From Halocafeteria seosinensis (Eukaryota > Sar > Bigyra > Bicosoecida): a DNA stretch of 17,895 bases. Both the position numbers and the translations under genes were made by a program. The stretch spans positions 1 through 17,895 of the forward strand of contig LVLI01000355.1 in NCBI GenBank assembly GCA_001687465.1, written 5' to 3'. The notes beneath the pieces were generated by a model, which was given only the letters and a program-made list of their open reading frames with translations, did no database searches and was not told the origin of the DNA. This document shows, one piece after another, positions 1 to 10,103 of the stretch. Each line of letters opens with the position of its first letter. Positions within the stretch are counted from its first letter, which is position 1.

Positions 1-1567
1 GATGTAAGTCTGCCAGATACTGCCCAGCACACATTCGCGGTCCTGATAAGAACGGAATGTAAGTATACGCAGTGGGCGCCTGCTCTAAAAATCGTGAAGG
101 ATTGAACGTCAATGGATCTTCCCAGAAATCCGGATGATGGTGAACTGCGTGGAGCAAGATCATGACCTCGGTTCCTTCCGGGAAAGTTTTGCCGTCAATC
201 TCCAGTGGGGAGCTAATTTGCCTCACTACACCAAATGACACGACATGCATGCGCAAACACTCGTGTATTACCGCAGTTGTAAGCGGCAGTCTCGTTAGAT
301 CACCCCGTGTTGGTGTAGCCGAGCCGTGACATCCTAATTTCGATTTCCATTCTTCCCGCAGTTTTTCTACCCATTGGGGATGTTTCGACAGCCGCCAAAT
401 CATGCACGTAGTGACAAATCCAACAGCTTTGTACGCCCCGTAGATGTGATTGATTTCGGCCGATATTTCTTTCATATCGAAACCATGGTCCATAAGATTG
501 GTGAGAAAGTTTGGACGAGTTCCCTGTTTTTCACCGTCGGTGATCATAGAGTCCTGATTCTTCCTGTCTTCTTTCCCCCTCTGCGCTAGCTCGTTGACAA
601 GCTTTCTTATTCTGTTCGTGCAACGAGCTAGCCGCAAATAGTTAAGTGCACTTGTCTCACCCATTAAGTTACGGTATAAGTAAAGCTCACTGGCCAAAGC
701 GACACCATCACGGCTACGTGGAGAGATGTTGTACCCATACAGTAGGATAAAGTCCATCAGCATTCCCTGAACAGCAGAAAATAAATCTTTACCTCCTTTT
801 AAATTATCGGGGACACTCTCAGGAGTTGAGTCATCTCGACCGCGAGGAAAAGGAGAGGAGTTATACATCTCGCTTCCAAAGGCAGCTCTGCGAGAAGGCA
901 ATACTCCCATCTCTCCAGTTTCACCACACTCCCAATACCGCAAATGGTTCATCGTAATTTTGGCTATTGCTTCACTATGCGAGTCAACATGCGAACCCTG
1001 GAAGAGTGGTTTCAAAGCGCGGGAATGGTGCTTCCACACCTCGCCGTCCATCGACAAGATGCCATCTTGACCTGATAGGATGTAACGCCCAAGCTGCCAT
1101 ACCAAACACCCCAATTCGCTGGCTTCCGTAGGAAAGGTTCTTCAGACTGTCTTCATACCTTATATATACGTGATCGCTTTTCGAAGTACTCCTTCCGATT
1201 TAGCAACTTCTTGATAATTACGGGGTCCGCTGTGCAGACCATATTGTTGATTTCGGCCGAGAGCGAGCCGCATTCTTGCAAGATCGGGACGTAAACCTGC
1301 GCACCATGCATAACCATCATCACATGTTAATTTGGCTCAATCAGGGAAAGGGCAAGTGCCATGGCCACTCGCTCAAGCGGTAGTCCATGTTCAACATAAA
1401 CTTCTTACCTTCTCTCGGTGCTCTTTGAAGCGCTTCTGGAAGTCAGCGCCGCTTGGCCCATTCAAATGTGGTCTCGGAAACCACCACGCTATGGCGACAG
1501 CCGCCAATCCCATGAGTAAACCGAGCATGGGGTACACAATCCATGTTAGCACAGCGTATACCGTCAT
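1..1567 (-). CDS. Cytochrome P450, left tandem copy (P450-A'), 3' end outside the window
   Basis: This is a heme-thiolate monooxygenase-type protein with an N-terminal membrane anchor, presumably on the ER. Exons on the minus strand are 1409-1567, 1159-1296 and 1-1093; the introns 1297-1408 and 1094-1158 are GT-AG and in phase 0. The last roughly 42 codons lie left of the window. The heme loop (F-x-x-G-P-R-M-C-A-G, Cys codon at 29-31) and the K-helix E-C-L-R are present. Compared by hand with the right copy, exon 3 shows about 23 differences in 1093 bp, roughly half of them changing an amino acid (for example GluIle for ValVal just before the I-helix, and Ser for Leu near the start of exon 3). 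There are no frameshifts or stops, so this copy still looks functional. The I-helix has the same odd Lys-Ala-Val as its sister. Substrate and CYP family cannot be named from sequence alone. Confidence 0.85.
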
Positions 1568-2190
1568 CTTACTTTCTCACGCCCTCGTATTTGCAGGATA
1601 CCTGGCAATGGCTAACCAGAGTAAAGCGATATGAGCATATCCCTACTTGACACGGTCTGCCAAACCAAATCGGTGAATTTTACATAGGTACCTGATAGTG
1701 TGATCCCACGGCAGCATCCCAGCGTGTGCCACGGTGGCACTGCCACCTCCGCTCGTGTGGTGTGAACACTGTGAAGTGAGTCAGCCTTTCGCAAGCGCTG
1801 GGTCGCAAGAACCGCCAAACTGCGGTGCCAATTTGCAGTCAAATTTAGCCATCACTCACAGTCTGAGTGGTCGCTTCTCTTTTGACTGGTACTTGCAACC
1901 ATGCAAATCGGTATGTGCTAACATAGGGACCCATCAGTGTTGAAGGGTGCAATCCCCCTGAATCTCGTGAATTGCCGGTAAGGCGTACAGTGGAGTACCG
2001 AGGCATAGAACTATGCGAGAGGTAGACAAACATACGAGGAATGTGTTTCACCCATCTTGACGCCTCTCTTTCGATGTATCCACTCGTGGCAACGTCTTCT
2101 CGGCGAAGTTCTCGCCGGTAAAAATCCGGATCCGACCTGGACACACCCGAAATCCGGTCCCGAGCTGGAATTCCTAACGGTCGCCAATGC
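1568..2190. promoter_or_regulatory. Duplicated upstream region of P450-A', now in front of truncated P450-B
   Basis: This noncoding stretch is a diverged copy of 5479-6115 and holds the presumed promoter and 5' leader of P450-A'. Copy-specific indels include an extra 15-nt hairpin at 1726-1740 and a missing right hairpin arm after 1770. Because the right-hand counterpart ends only 45 nt before the CFAP52 start codon, this copy probably also carries most of a CFAP52-type promoter that now points into the 3' end of the P450-B remnant. No recognised promoter box was identified. A minus-strand ORF here is only partly preserved in the other copy and is not called as a gene. Confidence 0.5.
1726..1740. 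repeat. Short inverted repeat present only in the left copy
   Basis: The arms gtgccac and gtggcac are separated by one base. The right duplicated copy lacks this block: there the sequence passes directly from cagcgtgtg to atgtgaac. It lies in a copy-specific insertion of roughly 30 nt. Confidence 0.7.
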
Positions 2191-3433
2191 CTAAAGTTGT
2201 AGTAAACATTTTGTTAAGACAAATCCTCTCAGCTTTTGGACCCATTCAGGATGCTTAGACAGCCTCCATAGCATACAAGTAAGTACAAAGGCGACAGCCT
2301 TGTGGGCTCCATGGATATGGTTGACTTCGGCAGCCATTTCTTTGAGCTCATACCCATCTCGTATCATATTGTCGATGAAGTTTGGACTGGAACCAAAATT
2401 TTCTCCATCCGAAATGGTGCTTTCTTGAGAATCATTTTTGGCAGGTCGCTCATCGCGTATTTCTTTCACGATGTGACGGATCCTGTTAGTGCACTGAACC
2501 AATTTGCGGAAATTCCAAGCCATCAATGCACCAGTACTGGAGAACACTCCAACCAGCTGTGGATATAGGCTTAATTCACTAGCAAGAGCAACCCCTGTTT
2601 CAGATGACGGGTTGACATTGTATCCATACAATAGGATCACATCAAGTGCAATCCCACGGACAGCCGATAGCAAGTCGGGTCCTCCGGTTGAGGATTCCTC
2701 CGGGATCGTACTGGTTGAACCAAAGCTCTTCCCAGATGGGAAAGGTTCTTGATTATAGAAACTGGATCCGTAGTCGTGGCGCCGCGAGGGCAATACACCA
2801 AGTTCTGCTGTTTCTCCACGTTTCCAGCTTGCCAGGTGTTTACCGACTACCGTCTCCACCATTTTCTCATGTTTGTCCACATGGCTTCCATGGAAAATGC
2901 TTTTGAGAGTGCGCTCATGTCGTGCATGTTCATCGCCGTCCAAATTTAGAATGCCATCCATGCCATAAAAGACATACCGTGAAAACTGCACCATCCCAGG
3001 GAGATGTTGAAGCTCGCTTCCACTTTTGGACGCTGCTACACACATACCTTGTAGAGCCTCGACCTCGTTTTCACATGCTCTTTGCTGTTGAACAGAGTCT
3101 TAATCACCTGAGGATCTGCCGTGACGATAAAGGTCCCCAATTCGATCGATAAATCCCCTGTCTCCTCCAGGACACGCACAAACATCTGCGGAAGGAGGAC
3201 GAATACATGCCATTGTTGCCCTGTACAATATTTCCACACCATAAACCAGGGCATTTTACCTTTTCGCGCTCTTGTTCGAACCGCTTCCCCATCGTCCCGA
3301 AACTAGGGCCTTTCAAATGCGGCCGTGAACGCCACCAGAGTATCCCGGCGAGGATTACACTTCCTAAAAGTGGAAGCACCACGTACAAAGTGGCGCTCCA
3401 CAGGATCTTTGCCCATTCCACGGCCATCGTCAT
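2191..3433 (-). pseudogene. Cytochrome P450-B, truncated by the duplication joint
   Basis: This is a paralogue of P450-A with the same gene structure. Exons are 3260-3433 (58 codons, hydrophobic anchor around residues 9-34), 3048-3185 (46 codons) and 2226-2985; the GT-AG introns of 74 and 62 nt sit at the same phase-0 positions as in P450-A. Homology runs to H-P-E-W-V-Q-K-L-R after the I-helix and stops at 2226. The frame then continues through 11 codons of foreign duplicated sequence to a TAG at 2191. The predicted 368-aa product lacks the K-helix ExxR, the meander and the heme-ligand cysteine, so it cannot bind heme normally. The I-helix reads G-A-H-K-A-V. No stop or frameshift lies upstream of the joint, so the break looks recent. 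It could still be transcribed as a chimeric message. Confidence 0.88.
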
Positions 3434-3783
3434 TCACCTTCTTACGAACTTTATTGGCTCCTGGGGGGTTTATTCCATGATGACAAATATATTTGCAGAA
3501 AAAGTCAAACCGTATTACTGTATGTGTATTGCAGACTTCCTCGTAATTAAAGTGTGTGATGCGGAAACGTAGCTCGTAATACCCGTCTTTGCGGTAGACC
3601 GCCGGTAGTCAAGACGAAAAGTCAACCATTTCACAAAACGATACTGTAGAGACTGGAAGTATAGGGGCGGGTTTAATACATGTAAGTATATTCGTACTTT
3701 GCTAATTGGAATCTCAGGTACTTGTACACGGATTGTAGGCGAGGTAGGAATCGACGTCCGTGTTTCTCGATAAGCGGAACAAC
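3434..3783. other. Spacer between P450-A stop and P450-B start
   Basis: These 350 nt hold the 3' untranslated region of P450-A and the promoter of P450-B, both on the minus strand. A minus-strand ATTAAA at 3672-3677, about 107 nt past the P450-A stop, is a possible polyadenylation signal. I see no gene; the plus-strand ORF reaching into it from 3207 is a shadow of P450-B exon 1. Confidence 0.5.
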
Positions 3784-5478
3784 TTAGAGCTTTTGGACGG
3801 TGAAAGGAATCTTACCATCAATGGTTGAGTAGTTATCGGGTTTAAGCGCAAGCTCATCCACCCCAGTGCTTATATTATAGTTCCAGAAAATCGAGTGCAA
3901 GATGACAATGAGATGTAAGTCTGCCAGATACTGCCCAGCACACATTCGCGGTCCTGATAAGAACGGAATGTAAGTATACGCAGTGGGCGCCTGCTCTAAA
4001 AACCGTGAAGGATTGAACGTCAATGGATCTTCCCAGAAATCCGGATGATGGTGAACTGCGTGGAGCAAGATCATGATCTCGGTTCCTTCCGGGAAAGTTT
4101 TCCCGTCAATCTCCAGTGGGGAGCTAATTTGCCTCACTACACCAAATGACACGACATGCATGCGCAAACATTCGTGTATTACCGCAGTTGTAAGCGGCAG
4201 TCTCGTTAGATCACCCCGTGTTGGTGTAGCCGAGCCGTGACATCCTAATTTCGATTTCCATTCTTCCCGCAGTTTTTCTACCCATTGGGGATGTTTCGAC
4301 AGCCGCCAAATCATGCACGTAGTGACAAATCCAACAGCTTTGTACGCCCCGTAGATGTGATTGATTTCGGCCGATACTACTTTCATATCGAAACCATGGT
4401 CCATAAGATTGGTGAGAAAGTTTGGACGAGTTCCCTGTTTTTCGCCGTCGGTGACCATAGAGTCCTGATTCTTCCTGTCTTCTTTCTCCCTCTGCGCTAG
4501 CTCGTTGACAAGCTTTCTTATCCTGTTCGTGCAACGAGCTAGCCGCAAATAGTTAAGTGCACTTGTCTCACCTATTAAGTTACGGTATAAGTAAAGCTCA
4601 CTGGCCAAAGCGACGCCATCACGGCTACGCGGAGAGATGTTGTACCCATACAGTAGGATAAAGTCCATCAGCATTCCCTGAACAGCGGAAAATAAATCTT
4701 TACCTCCTTTTAAATTATCGGGGACACTCTCAGGAGTTGAGTCGTCTCGACCGCGAGGAAAAGGAGGGGAGTTATACATCTCGCTTCCAAAGGCAGCTCT
4801 GCGAGAAGGCAATACTCCCATCTCTCCAGTTTCACCACACTCCCAATACCGCAAATGGTTCATCGTAATTTTGGCTATTGCTTCGCCATGCGAGTCAACA
4901 TGTGAACCCTGGAAGAGTGGTTTCAAAGCGCGGGAATGTTGCTTCCACACCTCGCCGTCCATCAGCAAGATGCCATCTTGACCTGATAGGATGTAACGCC
5001 CTAGCTGCAATACCAAACACCCCAATGTGCTGGCTTCCGTAGGAAAGGTTCTTCAGACTGTCTGCATACCTTATATATACGTGATCGCTTTTCGAAGTAC
5101 TCCTTCCGATTTAGCAACTTCTTGATAATTGCGGGGTCCGCTGTGCCGACCATATTGTTGATTTCGGCCGAGAGCGAGCCGCATTCTTGCAAGATCGGGA
5201 CGTAAACCTGCGCACCATGCATAACCATCATCACATGTTAATTTGGCTCAATCAGGGGAAGGGCAAGTGCCATGGCCACTCGCTCAAGCGGTAGTTCATG
5301 TTCAACATAAACTTCTTACCTTCTCTCGGTGCTCTTTGAAGCGCTTCTGGAAGTCAGCGCCGCTTGGTCCATTCAAATGTGGTCTCGAAAACCACCACGC
5401 TATGGCGACAGCCGCCAATCCCATGAGTAAACCGAGCATGGGGTACACAATCCATGTTAGCACAGCGTATACCGTCAT
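3784..5478 (-). CDS. Cytochrome P450 (P450-A), complete right copy
   Basis: Three exons (5320-5478, 5070-5207, 3784-5004) joined by phase-0 GT-AG introns of 112 and 65 nt encode 505 aa, normal for a microsomal P450. Residues about 3-30 form the N-terminal membrane anchor, followed by a W-W-F-S-R-P-H segment. The K-helix has Glu377-x-x-Arg380. The heme loop is F-L-S-G-P-R-M-C-A-G with Cys454 as the expected thiolate ligand. The I-helix reads G-A-Y-K-A-V; counted back from the conserved S-K-H-P, Lys321 and Ala322 stand where most P450s have Asp/Glu and Thr. In known families, loss of that Thr is seen in P450s that rearrange peroxides or use other chemistry, so O2 activation may be altered (inference). 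The start was chosen because it places the anchor at the N-terminus and matches exon 1 of P450-B. The substrate is unknown. Confidence 0.93.
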
Positions 5479-6115
5479 CTTGCTTTCTCACGCCCTCGTA
5501 TTTGCAGGATACCTGGCACTGGCTAACCAGAGTAAAGCGATATGAGCATATCCCTACTTGACACGGTCTGCCAAACCAAATTGAAGAATTTTACATAGGT
5601 ACCTGATAGTGTGATCCCACGGCAGCATCCCAGCGTGTGATGTGAACACTGTGAAGTGAGTCGGCCTTTCGCCGACTCACTTCCCGCAAGCGCTGGGTCG
5701 CAGGAGAACCGCCAAATTGCGGTGCCAATTTGCAGTCCAATTTAGCCATCACTCACAGTCTGAGTGGTCGCTTCTCTTTTGACTGGTACTTGCAACCATG
5801 TAAATCGGTATGTGCTAACATAGCGACCCAGCAGTGCAATCCCCCTGCATCTCGTGAATTGCCGACCGTAAGGCGTACAGCGGAGTACCGAGGTATAGAA
5901 CTATACGAGAGGTAGACAAACATACGAGGAATGTGTTTCACCCATCTTGACGCCTCTCTTTCGATGTATCCACTCGTGGCAACGTCTTCTCGGCGAAGTT
6001 CTCGCCGGTAAGAATCCGGATCCGACCCGGACACACCCGAAATCCGGTCCCGAGCTGGAATCCCTAACGGTCGCTAATGCGTAAAGTTGTAGTAAACATT
6101 TTGTTAAGACAAATC
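3912..6115. repeat. Right copy of the tandem segmental duplication
   Basis: This is the counterpart of 1-2225. It covers most of P450-A exon 3, both introns, exons 1 and 2 and about 640 nt upstream. The shared sequence ends at 6115; 45 nt later the CFAP52 start codon begins. The visible left limit (3912) is set by the window edge, not by a real boundary. The full right-hand unit probably starts at 2226 and so includes the truncated P450-B. Confidence 0.95.
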
Positions 6116-6159
6116 TGACTTCGATCGCCTTTGGGTGCACCGTAGGAAAGAGAGAAATC
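5479..6159. promoter_or_regulatory. Divergent intergenic region between P450-A and CFAP52
   Basis: About 680 nt separate two divergent start codons, so both promoters should lie here. All but the last 45 nt belong to the duplicated segment. No TATA box or known motif was recognised with confidence. A perfect 13-bp hairpin at 5653-5683 is the only clear structure. Confidence 0.5.
5653..5683. repeat. Perfect 13-bp inverted repeat present only in the right copy
   Basis: The arms gaagtgagtcggc and gccgactcacttc flank the 5-nt loop ctttc. The left copy has the left arm with one mismatch (gaagtgagtcagc) and the loop, but no right arm, so about 13 nt making a perfect palindrome were gained here or lost there. 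Confidence 0.85.
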
Positions 6160-8916
6160 ATGTCGCAACGCAGTGGAAGCGATATCAACGGGGAAAGCAA
6201 CCGGCGACCTCCTTCCGATCACTCAGCTTCCACGCCATTATCAGCCGGAGGAGGCCCTCCTGCCTCATCCACGGCGTCAGGGCGACAGAGTGCCCACAGT
6301 GGAGGCCATGAGAGTTTCCATAATGACACTGAGCAAGTGGATCACGCCGCTGAAGCTTCGTCTCCACAGCAATATAGCCACAGATCGGGAGGATCGTCGC
6401 ACCGGCAGCCACCAAGAGAGACTCAGCAGCTTTCTGTACACGCCGGTCTGGAACTAGAGCATGCGCTGGGGTTCGCGGGAGAAGTGTTTGATGGATTGCA
6501 CTTCCTTCCGAACGATGGGGACACCTATATCTACCCCGCGGGAGCTTGTATTGGTAAGTATGGGAAGCGTTATGTTAACAATTCCAACGTTCAGGTAGCT
6601 GACAATGCTGCAATTCACCACAGTGATGGCCAAATTGTCGGACCCACATCAGCAGACTTTTTTAAGGGGGCATGATGAACCCATTTCATGCCTGCAGCTC
6701 TCTCCTAAGGTAGGCCGTAGTGAATGATAGCTGGACCATTAGAACTTAATCCTGCTTTGTTTGTGGTTTTCTGGAAACAGGGAAACTTTATTGCTTCCGG
6801 ACAGACAGGAGATCAATCAGATGTAATCGTCTGGGATACACAAAGCTGCAAACTGCTGTACAGATTTCAAGAGCATGACTATGGGATTGCGGAGCTCGAG
6901 TTTTCCGACGACGAGCGTCTGCTCATCTCTGCGGGAGTCCCATTAGACAATCGTATGTATATATGGGACTTAGCGACGTAAGTACCATGGGACTAGAGCA
7001 GTTGATGAAATTCCTCCTCGACTAAGACTTTCGACTTTACCGATGCAATATTCGTATATGCAGAGGATGCATAAATGCGCACGTAAGCTTGGATCCTTGT
7101 CCGACATTATCGATTTGCTTTGGGAAGATGTATAGGGATTTTAAGAAGCGGTTGACGGGTTTATACCAATTCGCCACTCTTGGAGAAGGTAGTCTCTGTG
7201 TTTGGGCCCTGGATCCGGTCCAGGGATTGCTTACACGATCCAAAATGGAGAAGAGTGACTTGGGGAGAGAAATCGCATGTGCACAGTTTGATGGTGACAT
7301 GCAGGAGTATATATATGGTGGCACGTCTTCTGGTGAGATTATTGCACTGCACATCAGGAGTTTACAGCCAGCTATGAGCTCAATGATATGTTCTGCTGGT
7401 ATAGGTGCAATTAAGTGGATTCATAACGGCATTGTTGCAGGCGGGGGCGATGGTAGTCTCATAAAGCTTAGTGGTAAAGGGGCCAACCTCGTTCCAGAAA
7501 TGAGGCTCTATTTACAAGGAGGCATCCGTTCTCTATCCCTTCGTCCTTCGGAGTTTTGCGAAAACAGTGTGGTGGAAGTAGCCACAGGGTCAACATCCGG
7601 AAAGATATATCATGTCCGGCTGGATCCCAACATTAACGCTAAGGATCTAGCGCATACGTATCCCTCAGCCATGAGCACAATGCGTGACCGGCCCCCAAGC
7701 TCCGTTCGTAGTGGGGCTTCACACAATACCAAGAGCAGTGGCTCTGACAAGCCCTCGATGGATCCTCGGATAATGCTGGTATCCGAAGCTCATGCTCTAC
7801 CTGGAGCTGACGTTGATGAAGGCGCAGGTAGCGTGAATGCCCGTGGAGTAGGGAACCTGTCAATGGAAGCTGGGACGGGGGTGAAGACTATACACCAAAC
7901 CGAAGTGAGCTCCATTTCATTTGCCCCTGATAGCAGTGAGCAGTTCGCCACCGCTGGTTCGGATAACTCTATCAGAGCGTGGGACATGAATGAATATATG
8001 TCAACGGTACTTGTGAAGGAACGTGATGCTGGACATCCTGAATGCATTGACTATTCGTACGATATGCTTGTCAGCGGTTGGGACGATCGTCATATCCGAT
8101 GCTATCTGACAGATCTAAAGGAAGATCCACTACGGGAAAGCCCAGAAAGAGAATTGTGGACTTTACTGAATGCCCACAAGACACCTATATCTGCTGTAAA
8201 AGTAGCCAGGAACCAAAGATTTATGATGAGTGGAGGCAGGGAAGGAGCAGTGCGAGTTTGGAATCTTCGAAATCGAGAACTGGTATCAGATCTCATGCAT
8301 CACTCCAGCAAAATAAGCAGAATTGTAAGTACCACCTTGCGTCGGATTTGTAATTTTATTACTTAGCTACAGACTCATTTAATTCAGTTACTCTACAACG
8401 ATGACGCGCACGCTATTTCCGCTTCTAAAGACAAAAGCATCGTCTGCTGGGATCTACGAGTATGTTAGCCGTAACGCAATTCTGAGTATTATGAGCTGGG
8501 ACTACCCCATTGTATCTTCTTCGCAGAGAGAGCAAAAGGTCTCGTGTCATGTCCAACGAATGGGTAGTATTAACGACGTTACATTGAGCGCGGATCAATC
8601 CTTAGTCTTTTCCGTCGGCCAAGATCGGCGAGTTTCCTTCTGGGATTTGCGGCAACCAGAGCCGGTCCATCAGATCAAGCATGCTCATGATGACTCTGAT
8701 ATCACATGTGTAGATGCCTCCTCGGGCGGAAATCTCCTCGCAACGGGAGGCGGAGATGGGATGGTGAACTTATGGGATATCCGCACCGGGGCAAAAATCC
8801 ACCAGGGAATCGGCCACAGTGCGAAGATTCACCAAGCAATGTTTAGTCCGGATGAAAGGCAACTGATAAGCGTCGGGGGAGATGGATGCATTTTCATCTG
8901 GAATATTTATCAATGA
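6160..8916 (+). CDS. CFAP52: Cilia- and flagella-associated protein 52 (CFAP52/WDR16), WD40 protein
   Basis: CFAP52 is a WD-repeat microtubule inner protein of axonemal doublets. Six exons (6160-6553, 6624-6709, 6781-6977, 7064-8324, 8388-8459, 8527-8916) with GT-AG introns of 63-86 nt join in frame to 799 aa. The family opening, L-E-L-E followed by Y-I-Y-P-A-G, begins near residue 97. WD endings such as V-I-V-W-D, M-Y-I-W-D-L, R-A-W-D-M, V-R-V-W-N-L, C-W-D-L-R, F-W-D-L-R, L-W-D-I-R and I-W-N-I recur to the end, and the last repeats (A-T-G-G-G-D-G-M-V-N-L-W-D, G-I-G-H-S-A-K-I, V-G-G-D-G) resemble the family C-terminus. Human CFAP52 is about 620 aa. The excess lies in a 96-residue Ser/His/Gln-rich N-terminal tail and in a low-complexity insert at about residues 428-497. 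The start is the first ATG, 45 nt past the duplication edge. Its presence implies a motile flagellum. Confidence 0.92.
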
Positions 8917-8958
8917 GCTACACCCCACCCCACTCTCTCCTTATCAAAAGTCCGTTCA

Positions 8959-8964
8959 TTTATT
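8959..8964 (-). terminator. AATAAA polyadenylation signal of EMC7
   Basis: A canonical AATAAA on the minus strand lies only 5 nt past the EMC7 stop codon. The convergent CFAP52 stop is at 8916, so the two genes share a 53-nt gap and their 3' ends must overlap or nearly overlap. Confidence 0.55.
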
Positions 8965-8969
8965 GTCGT

Positions 8970-9915
8970 CTACGCAGCAGGGCGTCGCCCTTTTCTTTTC
9001 TCTGTTTTTCCTCGGCGAGGTGGCTCCACTGTAGGTCTTGTAGTCTGGGTTTGAGCTTGCTCGGCTCCAGGAGGTTGTACTTCCCCCGATAGCATTTTCT
9101 TTATCATTTCCATAGGATCACCTCCTCCCATAGCTGACTGCTGCTGTTGCATTTCTTCTAGCATTTCCGGGTCCATATTTTCCATCATTTTCGGTAAACC
9201 AATGGCCATAAACATTATAACACCCAACATGAGGGTGTTGGGGTTCATAATCAATGAAGCAAGACTCCATTTCTCTCTGGGCTGCGCACGCACAAGGAAG
9301 CAAGCACACAGTCTACCTTACTCACGCAAGTATACATCGGAGTGGCAATCTTACCTTAAAGTACTGTACCCGCGTTTGCGCTGGAATCTGGATAGGATGG
9401 ACTTTACGTACGCGAGGTGCTCCTGGGTAGGCGTATTCCACCACGCTGAGCGTTCCGTCTTCTCGTAGTTCCAGTTTATAGTCCGGGTAGACAATCTTAT
9501 GAGAGTCCACTTCGAGTGTATAGTTGCCAGGAAGTATATTAACGATCCTAAAGTACCCATCCGATGCTATGAAGCCCTGTTTATCATGCCGAATGGCTCC
9601 ATTTATCGAGCTCTCTCTCACTGAATGATCGTTCAATAGCACCCTCTCCGCGGCTGCAGGTACCTCTACCTTTCCTTCAATGGTAAAACGACCGAAATCC
9701 CCTTCAATGGCCTCTGTATCGAAGTAAGCGCCTCCATTGCTGTCCGACAAGTCGTCTTCCTCGAGGAGAGGGTCATCTAATCCCTCTTCATTCACGGTTT
9801 TCCTGGCCTTTTTCTGTCCCTTTGTGGCAGCTGGTGCCTCAGCGGGGAAACTGAGTACCAGTACCAAAAGTATCAGCGCAGCAGACGTCCTGTGGACGTC
9901 GTAAAAGGCTCTCAT
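8970..9915 (-). CDS. EMC7: ER membrane protein complex subunit 7
   Basis: EMC7 is a subunit of the conserved complex that inserts tail-anchored and multipass proteins into the ER membrane; its beta-sandwich domain sits in the lumen. Exons 9355-9915 and 8970-9281 are joined by a phase-0 GT-AG intron of 73 nt to give 290 aa. Residues 1-27 form a signal peptide with a long Ile/Leu/Val core. An acidic stretch follows at about 38-60. The beta-sandwich spans about 68-187 (F-T-I-E-G-K-V-E-V-P, then G-Y-F-R-I-V-N-I-L-P-G-N-Y). Across the splice site comes Y-F-K / P-R-E-K-W-S and then a membrane segment starting at M-N-P, followed by a Gln/Met-rich and basic cytosolic tail. The start at 9915 was preferred over the in-frame ATG 105 nt upstream because it puts the signal peptide first. 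It is head-to-head with the MPP-alpha gene. Confidence 0.9.
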
Positions 9916-10103
9916 TGTAGGCTGACTCTTGCTCCAGAACCAACAACACAGTCTATAGGGGGGCCTATAAGGCAACAAAAAAGGTGTGTCTTCCCCAAGG
10001 TTGCGGAAAGATTGTCGCATTGTACACCCTGCTTTCTGAGAAAGGAAGTCAGGTTTGGATCGATATTCAGAGGGAGTTAGAATATCGGGTATTTACAGTT
10101 ACA
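9916..10103. promoter_or_regulatory. Putative bidirectional promoter of EMC7 and MPP-alpha
   Basis: The spacer of 188 nt separates two divergent housekeeping genes, so shared regulation is likely by position. It grows to 389 nt if MPP-alpha starts at 10305. No TATA box or known motif was recognised. Confidence 0.4.

Larger units (their letters stand above)
1..2225. repeat. Left copy of a tandem segmental duplication
   Basis: Bases 1-2225 match 3912-6115. The offset is exactly 3911 through the P450-A exons and falls to 3890 at the right end because of small indels in the noncoding part. Coding identity is about 98% by hand count; the noncoding part also carries several indels. The match stops sharply after the shared aaatc at 2221-2225, where the sequence runs into the interior of P450-B. 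That makes 2225/2226 the joint of a tandem repeat whose unit is about 3.9 kb (2226-6115). Confidence 0.95.

Noticed and set aside
1-1567. Left P450 copy as a pseudogene
   Set aside because: No stop, frameshift or lost splice site is seen in the part inside the window, and the heme cysteine and ExxR are present.
1845-2144. Minus-strand ORF with a similar ORF in the right copy (5753-6034)
   Set aside because: The first 45 or so codons agree only because the DNA is duplicated. Indels shift the frame between copies afterwards, which argues against coding function.
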